A DNA stretch of 64,000 nucleotides, from contig OX453283.1 in the NCBI GenBank assembly GCA_949710005.1, positions 23,720,704 to 23,784,703 of the forward strand, written 5' to 3'. The notes beneath the pieces are model-generated. The model was not told where the DNA came from, made no database searches, and saw nothing but the letters and a program-made list of their open reading frames with translations. Source of the DNA: Ricordea florida. Taxonomy: Eukaryota > Cnidaria > Anthozoa > Corallimorpharia > Ricordeidae. Position numbers and translations under genes: made by a program. Shown piece by piece: positions 1 to 11,045 of this stretch (position 1 is the first letter of the stretch; each line of letters begins with the position of its first letter).

Positions 1-79
1 TTTCAAAAAGGTCACGACAGATTAAGGATTCTGGAATACGACCTCGATTTGTTCAAAGGAAAACCGGTTATTTGCAGCG

Positions 80-481
80 ATGGAGGCAAGAAAAGTTAAT
101 AAGTTTGGGAGAACTTATCGTTCAGGGATTCTCCTAGATGAGAACTTGAAAGGGATGATTATAGATAGGATTTTGGGTGAAGGAGGTGACCGTACTACAG
201 GTTATATTCCACGTTCATTCAAATATTTTTCTGACGAATTACATGTTCATGTCAACACGATTAATGCGATATGGCGAAGATACCGCGACGACTACTCGCT
301 AACTCCATGACCCAGAGGAGGCGCAAAATGGAGTAAACTTACAGAAGACGACCTCGAACTGATCGAAGTGTTAACGATCGAGAAGCCCTCACTTTCTCTC
401 ACAGAAATAATAAGTTGTGTGGAAGAAATGGGTGGTGAAAATGTGTCCCTTTCTGCTGTTTCGAGAGCGCTTGTAACGTGA
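80..481 (+). pseudogene. N-terminal fragment of an IS630/Tc1-like transposase
   Basis: One frame runs from ATG 80 to TGA 479 with a single in-frame TGA at 308. It looks like the paired helix-turn-helix DNA-binding region of a Tc1/IS630-type transposase: a first HTH with FSDELHVHVNTINAIWRRY, then WSKLTEDDLELIEVL and SLTEIISCVEEMGGENVSLS before the frame ends. No DDE catalytic domain follows. Family placement comes from recollection of similar cnidarian ORFs, not a search. Read as a dead, truncated copy inside a USP39 intron. Confidence 0.5.
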
Positions 482-1811
482 GAATCTGCTTTCCAAGCAT
501 CTGTTTCATTTGCAAATTAAAATATACAGGACTTAGGTCAATCTCCAAGTCTTGTCATTCATGGTTAATCAAAGGCTCGCTGCGGAAGTTGACTTGGCTA
601 GGTAAGGCACCTCTCTTTGATAAAAGTCGCGCTTTGAAGGAATCAAAGTCGCATTCCAGAATTTCGTCTTCTGTGATGAAGAATGGTGTTGTCCTTTTGG
701 AAGCATAATAATCATAAACTACTCTTATCTGCACAAAAGACATTGCACTTTTGACTTCTAAACTTCTCGGTGAAACCAGCAAACCCTCAAATATATTTTC
801 AAAACCTGCACATAGCGAGAGCAAAACATGCAAGTATTTACATTGGAACGTGAGCACTTTCGTGCTCCAAACGAGACACTTTCATTGGACTATGCGAGAC
901 AGTTGTCTAGGAAACTGTTACGTTTGAAAAGTAAACTTGCGTGAAAAAACCGTCACGCTTCAGGGTTGAACGCAAATGGTAGTACATTGATATTGGGACT
1001 TAAGTGTTAATAATTATATTCAGAAGTGTGATCAAGTCACTTTTAAGGATTAGACAAGATACAATCTAATAACCTTAACATCTTATATTTTTTTTATTAA
1101 AGCACACTTATATAACTAAACTACATGTCTTTTTTCTTTATTTTTAAATGCTGTCTAGTATTTCAATTGCTCAAGGGGGGGGGGGCGGAATCTCTATATT
1201 CCTCATAAGCTCTGCTTCTCGGAGATTTCCTTTTGCTACCTATTCAGTGAGTGCTTATTAAGTGCATAAATAAATACGATATTTAGATCAATAGCTACTT
1301 ACAGCTATAGTAAAAATCAGTTACTCAGTTACCTAGATGAAACATGATGTCACCAGGAGGCCGTTTAATATCTCTGTAGTTCTCTTCCCGCAGAAAGTAA
1401 TCACGTATTGGGGGGATAAACGCCAAAGCCTGCAAGACACGGAAAAACAGATAATCCTATTTACGTGGGATGACGTAGTCAGCCAGTGTATAAAATTCGG
1501 TAGCGCATTCCTTTCATTGTCTTGGGAGTCAAAAATTGCCTTGTTTTTTTAACTTTCCCATATCCCGAGCCCGTCCCAAAAAAATTGTGTGATTTTTATT
1601 GGCTATAACTCCAAATCACGTGCAAGTCAGGTTGGATTGCACCATGGATATCCATGATCGCACAATCAGCAAAAAAACATACTACGTCAGCAATTTTAAA
1701 CCAACACATCCTGCGTAAATGCCTTCAGGCGCTTCTTGTTGATTTATATTCACTACTGGATTTCAAGTATTTCTTTCATTAGGTTTAAAATAGAAAATAA
1801 ACACAATTTGG
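482..1811. other. USP39 intronic sequence with no recognised gene
   Basis: Apart from the weak ORF at 555-857 I see only AT-rich intronic DNA here, with a short poly-G run near 1175-1186. No exon matching the next part of USP39 is visible before the window edge. Confidence 0.4.
555..857 (-). CDS. hypothetical 100-residue ORF, possibly repeat-derived
   Basis: Open frame on the minus strand starting MLTFQCKYLHVLLS and continuing through IRVVYDYYASKRTTPFFITEDEILECDFDSF. The balanced composition and soluble-looking second half are unlike random AT-rich translation, so it may be a remnant of a coding repeat or a small gene. I do not recognise a domain, and no splice partner is evident. It sits inside the USP39 gene. 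Function unknown. Confidence 0.22.
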   Translation of the reverse strand: MLTFQCKYLHVLLSLCAGFENIFEGLLVSPRSLEVKSAMSFVQIRVVYDYYASKRTTPFFITEDEILECDFDSFKARLLSKRGALPSQVNFRSEPLINHE

Positions 1812-1979
1812 TTTAACCCTTTCCCTCCCAAAAGTGATCAGTATAAAACATTATCAAGGTTATCAACTCAAGGATATTGAATTTATCAAAGAACAAATTC
1901 TCCAAACTAACAAGTAAGACAGTGTATGGCAATCACTGAGGAGAATTTCTCTTTACATCTTGGGAGTGAAAGGGTTAAT
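1812..1979. mobile_element. MITE with TTAACCCTTT terminal inverted repeats (168 bp)
   Basis: The left end reads TTAACCCTTTCCCTCCCAA and the right end TTGGGAGTGAAAGGGTTAA, near-perfect inverted copies. No coding capacity. It is one of several size classes in this window that share the TTAACCCTTT end. Confidence 0.65.
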
Positions 1980-2008
1980 TAATACAGAAAGGGTGCTTAT
2001 TTTGTTAC

Positions 2009-5000
2009 CTGTAGGATCACATTCAAGTAATCATTCTTCTTGATGTTATTTAATCCCACAATACCTGAAAATGAAGATTCCACAAGACGATTAAAACCAA
2101 TTGCAGCAAAATAAAATACTGAAAAGTTCTATTGGATTCTAATTTGAAGAATAATTCTTCTTCTTTACTGCTCTGTTATCAACGAGTATTGCACACCAGG
2201 TAAATAAGTTGTCCCATCGAAAGCTCTCGACAGTCTAGCTGACTTGTCCATCTGCGCTGTGTCTTCCTTAGTGAAGGTTGGGTTCAAGACATACTGAAAA
2301 AGAAAAACAAAATGATATGGTAGACTTCATTGTAGCTTCTCCATTAAATTTTCAGATCAAAATAAGTATCTGGGCAAAGGTTCACCTACCCCTCCCCTAA
2401 CCCAACATTAACACTAACTTTTTAACTTATTATAACTTGTTGGGTTAGGGGAGGGGTAGGTGTACTTACCTACACTGATCCAGTTTTTCTGGTGATTTAC
2501 AAATTACTTTCCACAGATGTAAACAACCACAACAGAAACAAACAAAAACAAAACACAAAATTGCTAAGTTGGTAGTTCTACCTTGATATCCTCCAGAGAT
2601 GAATCAATGACTTCATAATTGTCTGGTAAACAGTAAAACTGAAAGAGATCGCAGACAAAAAGTCACATAATTCTATAGAGAAGTTGATATCATTCAAAAT
2701 ATGACTAACACAAAATAACAATTATTACTACTATTATTAGGATTGCTTTTTGCTATGTTATTGCCAATTATAGGCAGTAACAAAATGTCATGTTATAATT
2801 ATTAATCATTCAAAATACACATTTCTTTTTCTGATTGGCCTAATTGCCCTGCCAATAATGTTCTTAATAGCAAGGAGAATAATATCAATCCTCCAATATT
2901 TTTTTTATTGTTGGAGGATTGGTGTTAATTGCCCAAAAATAGAAAAAAAAATATTGAATGATTCCTAACACACCACAGAGAAGTAAAAGAGTTGATATGG
3001 GCAAGAAGTAAGCCATTGAACAACTACCAAAGAATTTTTTATCCAACTTACATTAAGATTAATATTGAGTTATCAAATACATGTATTAAAGATCAGCTTA
3101 CTTTCAGTGTGTGTAGATTCAAAAATACATGATGGTCGACTTGCACACTGTGTGTGTACGCATGTGAATGACGACCACGACCTGACAGGAAGGAAAGTGG
3201 ATCAACAAAATGCCATGATCCCACTGTAGTATTGTTTGTTTTGTGACAATTCTATGCAAAGCTACTGACCAATACTGTACTGTGGTACTGTTTGTTTTAC
3301 TATACAGTGTGGTTCTATCTTTTTCATCTGTGGATCAAACCATGCAGTGTAACAATTCTTTGTAAAGCTACTGAACAGTACTGTACTGTGGTACTGTTTA
3401 TTTTACTATACAGTGTGGTTCAGTATCTTTTTCATCTGTTGATCAAACCATGCAGTGTGACCATTCTTTGTAAAGCTACTGAACAGTACTGTACTGTGGT
3501 ACTGTTTGTTTTACTATGTACAGTGTGGCTCTAACTTTTTCATCTGTGGATCAATCCATGTAGTGTGACCATTCTTTGGAAAGCTACTAAAAAGTACTGT
3601 ACCATGGTACTGTTTGTTTTACCACATAATGTGGTTGTATCTTTTCATCTGTGAATCAAATCATGCAGTGTGACCACGCAGTAATCTACCATGGTGCTCT
3701 ATAAAGATACTGTAGAGTTGCAACAAGCCATTACAAATGGATGTGTTAACACCAAGGCAGCTGCAACAATATTTATTCATTTTACCTTGAAAATACTTTC
3801 CACAAACCAAGCAGGCATAAACATTAATATGTGACAAGGAGACTGAGCACAGCTTCTCAAAATCAAAGTCTAGTACATGCCTGTAAGACCAAGATAAATT
3901 TTTCTATATCACTCAAATGACTAACAGTTATAACCAGGATGACATTCTGAGGAAAGGAATCTGAACATGACAAAGGGAACCATTGACAAACCACCCCTTC
4001 TGGGGAGAGTTAAGAATCTTGTTCATAGGTGTTTCACACTAAAGAAACAAAGGATCATACAAACTATTTTACCATACTATTGTAAATGCACTACAAGATT
4101 CTTCTGATTAAATACCTCTTATTAATCGAGTTCGAGGTCCGTAGTGTAAAATATGGACCGAGTTTTTTCCCGTTGATTTATGGCCCAAGCGCGAAGCGCG
4201 CGGGCCATAAATCGACGGGAAAAAACGAGGATCCGTATTTTACAGTACGGACCAAGAAAACGAGGTTAATAAGATATTTATTATATCTCTGGAGTCATTT
4301 TGGCGACCAAAACAAACTTTAGCGGGCCGTACAGTGAAGTACGGCCCGCTAAATTGACCAATCACAGAACGCGTACTAAGTGAGAGATATAATAAATCAC
4401 TTTAATTTTGATCAAAACAGTTACATGACCACTCTATCATTCACTGCTACACTTTAACTTGCATCTCCAAACTAAACAAAACTACTCAAGGACAAGCCAC
4501 TTTTGACTTGTACAATGGTGACCAAGAGGTCAATCAACGGATCAACAGAAGTATCTGGACAACTGTGCACCTAGCTACCCCTTCCCTAACCCAACAAGGT
4601 ATAATAAGTTAAGAAGTTGGCATTAATAGGACAATCACATGACTTTTGGAGGGCATATAGTTTATTTTGTGGCCCGAGTAGCATCATTTACGCCCGAGCG
4701 CGAAGCGCAAGGGCGCAAATGATGCTACGAGGGACACAAATAAACTACATGACCGACAAAAGTCATGCGATTATCATTATTATCAAGATACGCGGCCAAA
4801 TCGTACAAATTCATTTAAGAAGAAAAAAATGTTTAACAGAGATGTAGCATGAAACTATGGTATGGAAAGTTGTTGCTACAATACGATCAGCTAAACAAGA
4901 GCCAAATAAAATTCCTTCTTGTTTACAATAAAATGTCAAATATAATCTAGTTTTAAAAAGATTGGTAACAATGATTAGCAAAAAGACAGTTTATATTTAA

Positions 5001-7080
5001 AAAAATAATAGTCTTCCCGTTCACAGGCAATGGACTCAGCTGCAGGGCCGTTAATGCATTAACGGCCCGCTAGGAGTCATTTGCGGCCCACAAAGCTCGT
5101 GTTTTCAAGAGGGCGGTTTTCAATTTGGCCGCGTATCTTGATAATAATGTTGGGTTAGGGGAGGGGTAGGAGCACAGTTGCCCAGATACTTCCATCAATC
5201 CCAATCAACTATACTCATTAATAACTGGCTGCTGAAGTTTTCAATTGTGGGACTCCTGTGGCATGTGAATATGACAATAATAATAATGATGATGATGATG
5301 ATGATGATGATAATAATAATAAGGAGCTTCATTTGAGTGTGAACTGCATTTAGCACTAACATACTAATTGGGATCACTGTAAAGCACAAGTGAAATCAAA
5401 TCAAATCATACAAATTAAACCAAACCAAATAGAGAGGGGAAAACTGGAGTACCCAGAGGAAAACCTCTCAGAGCAAAGTAGAGACACAATTAACTCAGCC
5501 CACATTGGTGGAAGGTGAGTGCTTTCAGCACTGCGCCAACCCTGCACTTGCAGACAAGCTACTCTTGACATAAAAAAAGTTTTCTTGCAACAACCCTAAC
5601 ATGAAGTTATGTCTCTTGCCATTATTCTCATATGATGGTAATCAAACAGTCAATCAACAATTCTTCTCAATAACAGACTGTTTAAGTTTCAATAGTGGGT
5701 CTCCTGTGGCATGTGTGCATAATAGGCCATTTTACAGTTTTGACCTAAGGAACCTAGCCTCTGAATAGAAGCGAGGCTGGAGGTGACCTTGCTTGGTTAC
5801 AAACCTCCCTGCCTTTCATGTGCAAATCATATTATTTACATATGAAGGACAGGAAGGTTTGTAACAAAACAAGGTCACCTCCAGCCTCGCTTCTATTCAA
5901 AGGCCAGGGTACTAAGCACACAACTGTAAAATGGTCTATTGTTAAAGTAACTGCTAAATGTGAAATAATCTTTGACGCTATGACATACATGTAGTTCACT
6001 TTCTCCAAGTGAGACAATTACCTGTCAATAGTGTCAAGGTATGGACAATGTCTACTCTGATATGCCCTGTGTTCTGTCAAAAAATTCACATAATTTATGT
6101 TAGTAACATTAAGGTTACTGTAAACCTTCGCGGGCGTCCTTAGCCAAAAAAAATTATTACCGCGCTGTCTTAAACGCAACCACTACAAATTATATATCAA
6201 TGTCAAGATTATAGAATGCACTATTCAATAAAAATTGTTTTGCTTCAATTTCTTTTAATCATAAGGCAACCGCGACCTTACAGCCCAAAGCGACTGACGT
6301 CCCTTTGAGCAAATTTATTGGGTACCAAACTCGACCGCATGAACAAAACTACTGCATTATATCATTCACAAGGCATCAATCATCAAAACCTTGTCAGGGA
6401 ATTGCGTTTTTCAAAACTGATCTCCCGCAATGGCCTTCGTCGTAACACGTGTCGCTGTATTTTTGGACATCAAACTTAATAGAAAAATTTCCAAAACAAC
6501 CAATAGTAATGTCTACAAACCCTCACACGATTTTGATGATTCACTTATAATTAAAACAGTTCACCAACGATGATCACTCCCCTAATTAGGTATTGACATG
6601 AGAGAGGAAGAAAATGGAAAGAGAAACTAAATGCTGATCATTTCTACACAACAATGTTATCTTTGTCTCCTGGAAGTAAACGGTTTCATTAGTTGGTAGT
6701 GAAGAGACAAAACATTTTTTGCACGTTTGGACTAACCGAATACATAATGACGAATACCATAGAACTTTCGTCTTGTCGTATTACTCCATTTCTCTATGCA
6801 TACAACAGCTAAATCGTCAAGGGTAATACGCGTGCAAGCGTTTCTTGTTTCCAAATAGCAAAACAGTAAAGTTCCAGAATGCATAATGAAGTATATGGGG
6901 TGATATAAGGATCAAGCCGAATTTCTAAATTAATGGCACTTTTTTTAACATAACAAGTTCTAGCATTATCTTCACAACACCTTCTTTCTTTCTGACTTCT
7001 TCTTCCTCCTCACCATCGCTGTAATCCTCAACGAGCGGCCTTTTAACGCCTCGAATTTCCACTTCTACCTCGTCCGCCAT
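2009..7080 (-). CDS. USP39: USP39, tri-snRNP-associated ubiquitin-protease-like protein, first seven coding exons (partial)
   Basis: Spliceosomal factor (yeast Sad1 family) that helps maintain the U4/U6.U5 tri-snRNP in the nucleus. Coding exons, in transcript order: 6981-7080, 6022-6073, 3786-3880, 3102-3181, 2582-2638, 2197-2293, 2009-2064. They give 179 residues with phases that close at every junction. The start is MADEVEVEIRGVKRP, with an acidic stretch after it. Next comes the zf-UBP ubiquitin-binding-type zinc finger (roughly residues 40-140), seen as RHCPYLDTIDR, DFDFEKLC, YACLVCGKYFQG, HSHAYTHS and HHVFLNLHTLK. The USP fold then begins at YLPGIVGLNNIKKNDYLN. Active USPs have an Asn-Thr-Cys box there; here the cysteine position is Asp, as in other USP39 proteins, so no protease activity is expected. 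The remaining two thirds of the protein lies left of position 1. Seen: exons and motifs. Known: family role. A 106-bp satellite array fills the intron between exons 3 and 4. Confidence 0.93.
2362..2470. mobile_element. Foldback MITE, GTTGGGTTAGGGGAGGGG family, copy 1
   Basis: Two arms of about 24 bp (CCTACCCCTCCCCTAACCCA and its complement) enclose about 40 bp of AT-rich loop. The outer sequence AGTATCTGGGCA matches the outer ends of a second copy at 4549-5192. Confidence 0.6.
3222..3700 (+). repeat. 106-bp satellite array 1 (about 4 units) in the USP39 intron
   Basis: Tandem units read CTACTGAACAGTACTGTACT, then GTGGTACTGTTTGTTTTACT, ATACAGTGTGG, TTTTTCATCTGTGGATCAAA and CCATGCAGTGTGACCATTC. 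The array fills most of the intron between USP39 exons ending at 3181 and starting at 3786. This unit orientation is called plus. Translated repeats of the unit are not genes. Confidence 0.9.
4110..4400. mobile_element. Compound foldback element (GGCCCAAGCGCGAAGCGCGC core), copy 1
   Basis: Two successive palindromes lie head to tail. The first is centred on GCGCGAAGCGCGC (about 4123-4265). The second is centred on AGCGGGCCGTACAGTGAAGT (about 4318-4350). An ATTGG/CCAAT site lies at about 4357 and TTATTATATCTC is repeated near the edges. A second copy in opposite orientation lies at 41385-41632. Confidence 0.6.
4549..5192. mobile_element. GTTGGGTTAGGGGAGGGG MITE, copy 2, split by a nested foldback
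   Basis: Outer terminal inverted repeats AGTATCTGGACAACTGTGC (left) and GCACAGTTGCCCAGATACTT (right) bracket the element. Between the two GTTGGGTTAGGGG arms the short loop of copy 1 is replaced by about 500 bp containing another foldback (about 4625-5145). Its palindromes are centred on CCCGAGCGCGAAGCGCAAGG and on GGGCCGTTAATGCATTAACG. Confidence 0.6.
5270..5555 (-). mobile_element. SINE-like repeat with (AAT/ATG)n end, copy 1
   Basis: An (ATA/ATG)n tract is followed by CTTCATTTGAGTGTGAACTG and, further on, by GCCCACATTGGTGGAAGG plus a tRNA-like segment. The same order recurs at 53570-53745 and in part at 51365-51455. Orientation is inferred from the tRNA-like part. Confidence 0.5.
5721..5941. 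mobile_element. Foldback MITE with GACCATTTTACAGTT ends (221 bp)
   Basis: The left arm, AATAGGCCATTTTACAGTTT followed by GAATAGAAGCGAGGCTGGAG, is the inverse of the right arm, which ends CAACTGTAAAATGGTCTATT. The central spacer is AT-rich and non-coding. Confidence 0.65.
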
Positions 7081-7582
7081 GTTGATTCTATTCTAATGTA
7101 CCCAGTCTTACTCGGTTGAAATCAAGCCAGCAGAGATTGCTGGTTATTGGTTATCAGGACGGGAAATTGCGCTAAAACCAGTCTTTCTTGGAGCTCGTCA
7201 CGCAACGCCGACTCTTTACGTGACAAGTCACATAATCGTTGCGAAGATACCTTTTTATGAACCAACAGAAAAAGAAATTTTCAAATCCCTTTGCCTTCCT
7301 GGTATTACGAATAAGAACATTTGTTAATATATGGCACAATTGGTGTCTTTTTCTTCAAAGATTCAAACCTTTTATGGCCGATTTCGAGTGGAATAATGCC
7401 AAGCATGCAGCATGATAAATATTTCTAAAGCCAATAGTCCCTGAGACATAAAAACTCTATTAATAATAATAATAAAAACATATTTATGCAGGATGACCAT
7501 TTTAGTTATAAAAACTGCTATCAACATGGGTCCTGCGTGTCAATGAATAAAGAAGGACTGTGCAATCAAAACTAACAGAATC

Positions 7583-8685
7583 TCCTATTGTCTTTATTGT
7601 TCACCACTAAATTTTCTTTCGCGCGCCAGTTAAGAAACAGTCAAAACCCCGGGGGAGGAACTCCCATATGGAATGGACGGGGATGCTCGTCGTCTCGCTT
7701 AGGGGGTGTAAATTTCGGATTTTGGTCTCGCCTAGGGTGTTCTGGGCAAAATGTCATTATTTTTAGCCGTCAAGGTCTCGCTAAGGGTTGCACGCGAAGA
7801 AATAACAAAACAGAAAGAATTTTGATTTTGATTATAGGGGTCTGCATAAGCTTCGGCCACACCCAGATTGATCTCTTTTAGGGGTTAAATTCAAAATTTC
7901 CGACGAGCTTCCCCGTCCACTCCATATGGGAGTCCCCCCGGGGTCAAAACCCACTAAATGCAGATCAAATCAAATATTTATTCATACGTACCCAGGAGGA
8001 TGGGCTCCTGACGTACCTTGTTTTTTTTTTTTTTTTTTTTTTTGGGGGGGGGGGGTGGGGGTACAATATCATTATCAAGGATAGATACATCTTCTTTGCA
8101 GACCTCGGCGAAGCGAGTAGCGATACTTGTTGAAATTTTCACGGACGAGCACTATCCATCCGGGTATATTCCTCGGAAGGGCACTATGAGCTGATAGTGT
8201 CTCTCCGTGGACGAACACTATCGCGTCACGTACTCGATCTGAACCAATAAGAATTGAAGATAACTTGGAGGTTAACGATAATGTTGAGTATTGCGAGATA
8301 GTGAGCCAATCAGATTACTCAAAATGACAGGGTTGCTGAGTTGGTATCTACTAATGCTGATTATAGTTCACCACTAAATTTTCTCTGATTCTTATTGGTT
8401 TAAATTGATCACGTGACGAGATAGTGTTCGTCCGCGGAGACACACTATCAGCGCATAGTGCCCTTCCGATGAAAATACCCGGATGGATAGTGCCCGTCCG
8501 TGAAAATGTGAATTTTCTGACAGTTACGCCGTATTTTTCAGGCAATGTACATTGCGAATTATTGAAATTTCAGGCTGTGCGTATGGATAAATATTTGATT
8601 GATCTGCATTTAGTGGGTTTTGACTGTTTTTCAACTGGCGCGCGGAAGAAAATTTAGTGGTGAACAATAAAGACAATAGAGTGTT
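7583..8685. mobile_element. 1.1-kb foldback element with long terminal inverted repeats
   Basis: The left end CTATTGTCTTTATTGTTCAC continues through CACTAAATTTTCTTTCGCGC. The right end is its inverse, ending GAACAATAAAGACAATAGA. The arms continue inward (CAGTCAAAACCCACTAAATG and inverse). A central palindrome (about 8135-8510) carries CACTATCCATCCGGGTAT on one side and its inverse on the other, around one 73-bp CCAAT repeat unit. The left arm is interrupted by the nested MITE at 7650-7943. No transposase is visible. Confidence 0.65.
7650..7943. mobile_element. Nested MITE with CGGGGGAGGAACTCCCATAT ends and 9-bp TSD
   Basis: TIRs are CCCATATGGAATGGACGGGG on the left and the inverse CCCCGTCCACTCCATATGGG on the right, in a 294-bp element. 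TCAAAACCC occurs once just outside each end (7641-7649 and 7944-7952). The uninterrupted target can be read from the other arm of the host foldback, which confirms insertion. The 9-bp duplication suggests a Mutator- or hAT-like mobiliser (inference). Confidence 0.75.
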
Positions 8686-8821
8686 TATGTCTCGGAACTA
8701 TCGGTCCGATAGTTGCCACTTGGAAATTTGATGTTCTTAAAACTGGCATATTTGTTTTAAGAACACCAAATTTCCATGTGGCAACTATCAGCCGATAGTT
8801 CCTCGACAGAAACACTCTATT
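8686..8821. mobile_element. Palindromic element around TATCGGTCCGATAGTT
   Basis: The left arm AGTTGCCACTTGGAAATTTG pairs with the right arm CAAATTTCCATGTGGCAACT, and the outer AGTGTTTATGTC/GACAGAAACACTCT also pair. About 136 bp, non-coding, directly abutting the 1.1-kb foldback. Confidence 0.55.
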
Positions 8822-9055
8822 GTTTAATTAGTATCACCCAACTTGTGGACTAATGCAAATGCCGCAATCTGATTGGCTACGCTATTAGAGGATTATTAGT
8901 AATAGTCCTCGAGTAGTGAAATTCGTGACACTTTCTTTTGTTTTATTCCCAAATAAATATTTCTTCAACTGCCATTTACTTACTTTATTATTTCCTTTAC
9001 TGTCCGACTAGTTGGGTGATACTAAAACAATTAGACCCTTCGCCCTCAAGGGTCA
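8822..9055. mobile_element. Repeat bounded by CACCCAACT..AGTTGGGTG, copy 1
   Basis: TAGTATCACCCAACTTGTGG and ACTAGTTGGGTGATACTA form inverted ends around a CTGATTGGCT motif and TTCCCAAATAAATATTTCTT. The same family in the opposite direction is at 54055-54245. Confidence 0.55.
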
Positions 9056-9064
9056 CGGGACAAT

Positions 9065-9344
9065 AGCCCATTTAGGGACGGACCATTAGAAAAGTGATGG
9101 GGGGGGGGGTGGGGCAAGGGAAAATGCCAAGAAAAAAATTCATGCAAAGAAGAAGATAAAAAAAAATTCATGCAGAAGGAAGGTCCAATTGTGACTTTTT
9201 CACACGTAGTAAAAAAAAAATCGTGCAGAGGGGTTCACCTGAAAAAAAATTCCTGCACAAGCAGTGAGCGAAAAAAAAACTCGTGCAAGCTGAGAATTCC
9301 CCATCCCCCACCCCCCATCACTTTTCTAATGGTCCGTCCCTTAG
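9065..9344. mobile_element. MITE with GGGACGGACCATTAGAAAAG ends (about 280 bp)
   Basis: Inverted termini of about 30 bp extend into a poly-G/poly-C tract (GTGATGGGGGG and inverse). Inside are four to five irregular units ending in TTCATGCA or TCGTGCA after an A-run. Non-coding. Confidence 0.7.
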
Positions 9345-9549
9345 CCTGCGTATCCGGCGGGATGCTCGCGGGTCAGGGGTTAGGGATCACTTTCTTGGCC
9401 GCGGAGCCGCCACACGCGGGATTTTTGCGAGCGGCCAAGTCGCGAGCGATTTCAAATTGACTCTCACGCAAATCCCGCCAGCTGCGCCTCATGGCCTATT
9501 GACCCGTAGCCGCAAGGGTTACTGGCCTAATTATTTAATATCCTGAGAC

Positions 9550-9762
9550 AGGAGCCCATGCCTGAGATAGTGAGCCAATCAGATTACTCAAAATGCCATG
9601 GTTGCTGAGTTGGTATACACTAATGTTGAATACCCTGAGATAGTGAGCCAATCAGATTACTCAAAATGCCATGGTTGCTGGGTTGGTATATACTAATGTT
9701 GAGTATCCTGAGATAGTAGCCAATCAGATTACTCAAAATACCAAGGTTGCTGGGTTGGTATA
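9550..9762 (+). repeat. 73-bp CCAAT minisatellite, three units
   Basis: Units start CCTGAGATAGTGAGCCAATC at 9561, 9634 and 9707, an exact 73-bp period, then AGATTACTCAAAATGCCA and GTTGCTGAGTTGGTATA. Single units occur at about 8283-8355 and 25912-25985, and a six-unit inverted array at 48945-49350. Confidence 0.85.
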
Positions 9763-9779
9763 TAATAATTAACAATTAG

Positions 9780-9990
9780 ATTATGAGCTTGAGATTTCTA
9801 TGGACCGGTATATCGCAGAGGTCATGGGTTCGAATCCCGTTCAGGCCTGAGTTTTTTTTTCAGGCTTTAATTTCACAGCTGCTTAAGTTGTGTACATAAT
9901 TGCGATGATCAATTAATGTCATTACATATCACTCCGCAGTTCAAATATATGGTCTTTCATATATTCATTTGCATCGTTCTTCTCCACCTA
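9780..9990 (+). mobile_element. tRNA-derived SINE (family A), 5'-truncated copy
   Basis: The B-box side GGTCATGGGTTCGAATCCC is intact and the A-box side is lost. It is followed by a T-tract, CAGGCTTTAATTTCACAGCT and GCTTAAGTTGTGTACATAA, exactly as in the copies at 10010-10190 and 58189-58363. Confidence 0.7.
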
Positions 9991-10009
9991 AGGGTATATT
10001 ACAAACTCA

Positions 10010-10190
10010 CAATATGACTAGCTCCCAGTTGGCTTGACAGCTCAGTTGGTAGAGCACTGCTCCGGTATCGCAGAGGTCATGGGTTCGAATCTCGTTCAGG
10101 CCTGAGTTTTTTTTTTTGTTTTTTTTTTCAGGCTTTAATTTCACAGCTGCTTAAGTTGTGTACATAACTGAGATGATCAATTAAGGTCAC
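10010..10190 (+). mobile_element. tRNA-derived SINE (family A), full head
   Basis: A tRNA-like head has A box AGCTCAGTTGGTAGAGC and B box GGGTTCGAATC, followed by a T-tract and the family body ending near AGATGATCAATTAAGGTCA. The pol III promoter boxes are recognisable. The acceptor arms do not pair as in a functional tRNA, so this is a SINE, not a tRNA gene. Confidence 0.8.
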
Positions 10191-10268
10191 TACTCACTCT
10201 CTATCACAGAATAGATAGTGGGTAGCGTAGCCAATCAGAGCGCGGCATTTGTGATAGAACGCCAGTAG

Positions 10269-10303
<35 letters not shown>

Positions 10304-10949
10304 TTTTCTGTTTCTTAAATAGGTTGCCGAGTTGGTGTATATTAAAATAAACTGTACAAAATCGACTAGTATTTGTTTTAATAAATGTCGCAAAGTCACA
10401 AAAGCAACACATTTACTTGTTGCTGGTAAAAACTGTCGTTCAGTTACCTACGAATATGAATAATGATGGAGACATTATTTTACTATATGGATAACAGTGT
10501 TTTACCGGAAACTAAAACACTCGTACTTTCCATATTTTCACCCTGAAGATATGGAAAAGTTATATACCAAATGTCCCGGATGTACGCGCGCGTCCTAACC
10601 AAAATTTTCCCGCTAGTTTCTTGTCCACATGATAAAAAGAACATCACACGGTGATTCGAAGATATGACTTTTATTTTGCTGTGTTAGAAACATTTTACTA
10701 GATCGCTGCGCTCGCTCGTAAAATATTGTTTTCACCACTGGAAAATAAAACTCATATCTTCGCGCCACTGTTTCTCAAGCATCTGAGCGGGCCGGAATCC
10801 TAAGTCCTCGAATCTGATTGGCTACTCACACGCGCGTAACCGGTCCAGCTTTTTACGATAGGCCCATGGGCCAGATTTTTTCCCCGCTGTAGCAATTTCC
10901 TGTGTCTTTTCTTACTTTAGGAAGAAGACATCAAAAAAAAAAGATAAAT

Positions 10950-11045
10950 AAGTTATTTACCGGGCGGGAGGTCCGTATGGGAAAAAAACTGTGCCCTAGG
11001 TCTTGAGTACGGCCATACGGACCTCCCGCCCGGTAAATAACATAT
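10950..11045. mobile_element. Palindrome GTTATTTACCGGGCGGGAGG, copy 1
   Basis: The arms GTTATTTACCGGGCGGGAGG TCCGTATGG and their inverse flank a short spacer. The neighbouring CTGATTGGCTACTCACACGCG and CGGTCCAGCTTTTTACGAT are shared with the copy inside the satellite at 47217-47508, in inverse order. Confidence 0.65.

Noticed and set aside
4086..4322. 78-residue ORF across the palindrome
   Set aside because: Lies wholly within a foldback element and its mirror occurs at 41420-41674; non-coding.
10035..10105. tRNA gene
   Set aside because: A and B boxes are present but the acceptor stem does not pair, and the head continues into a repeated SINE body.
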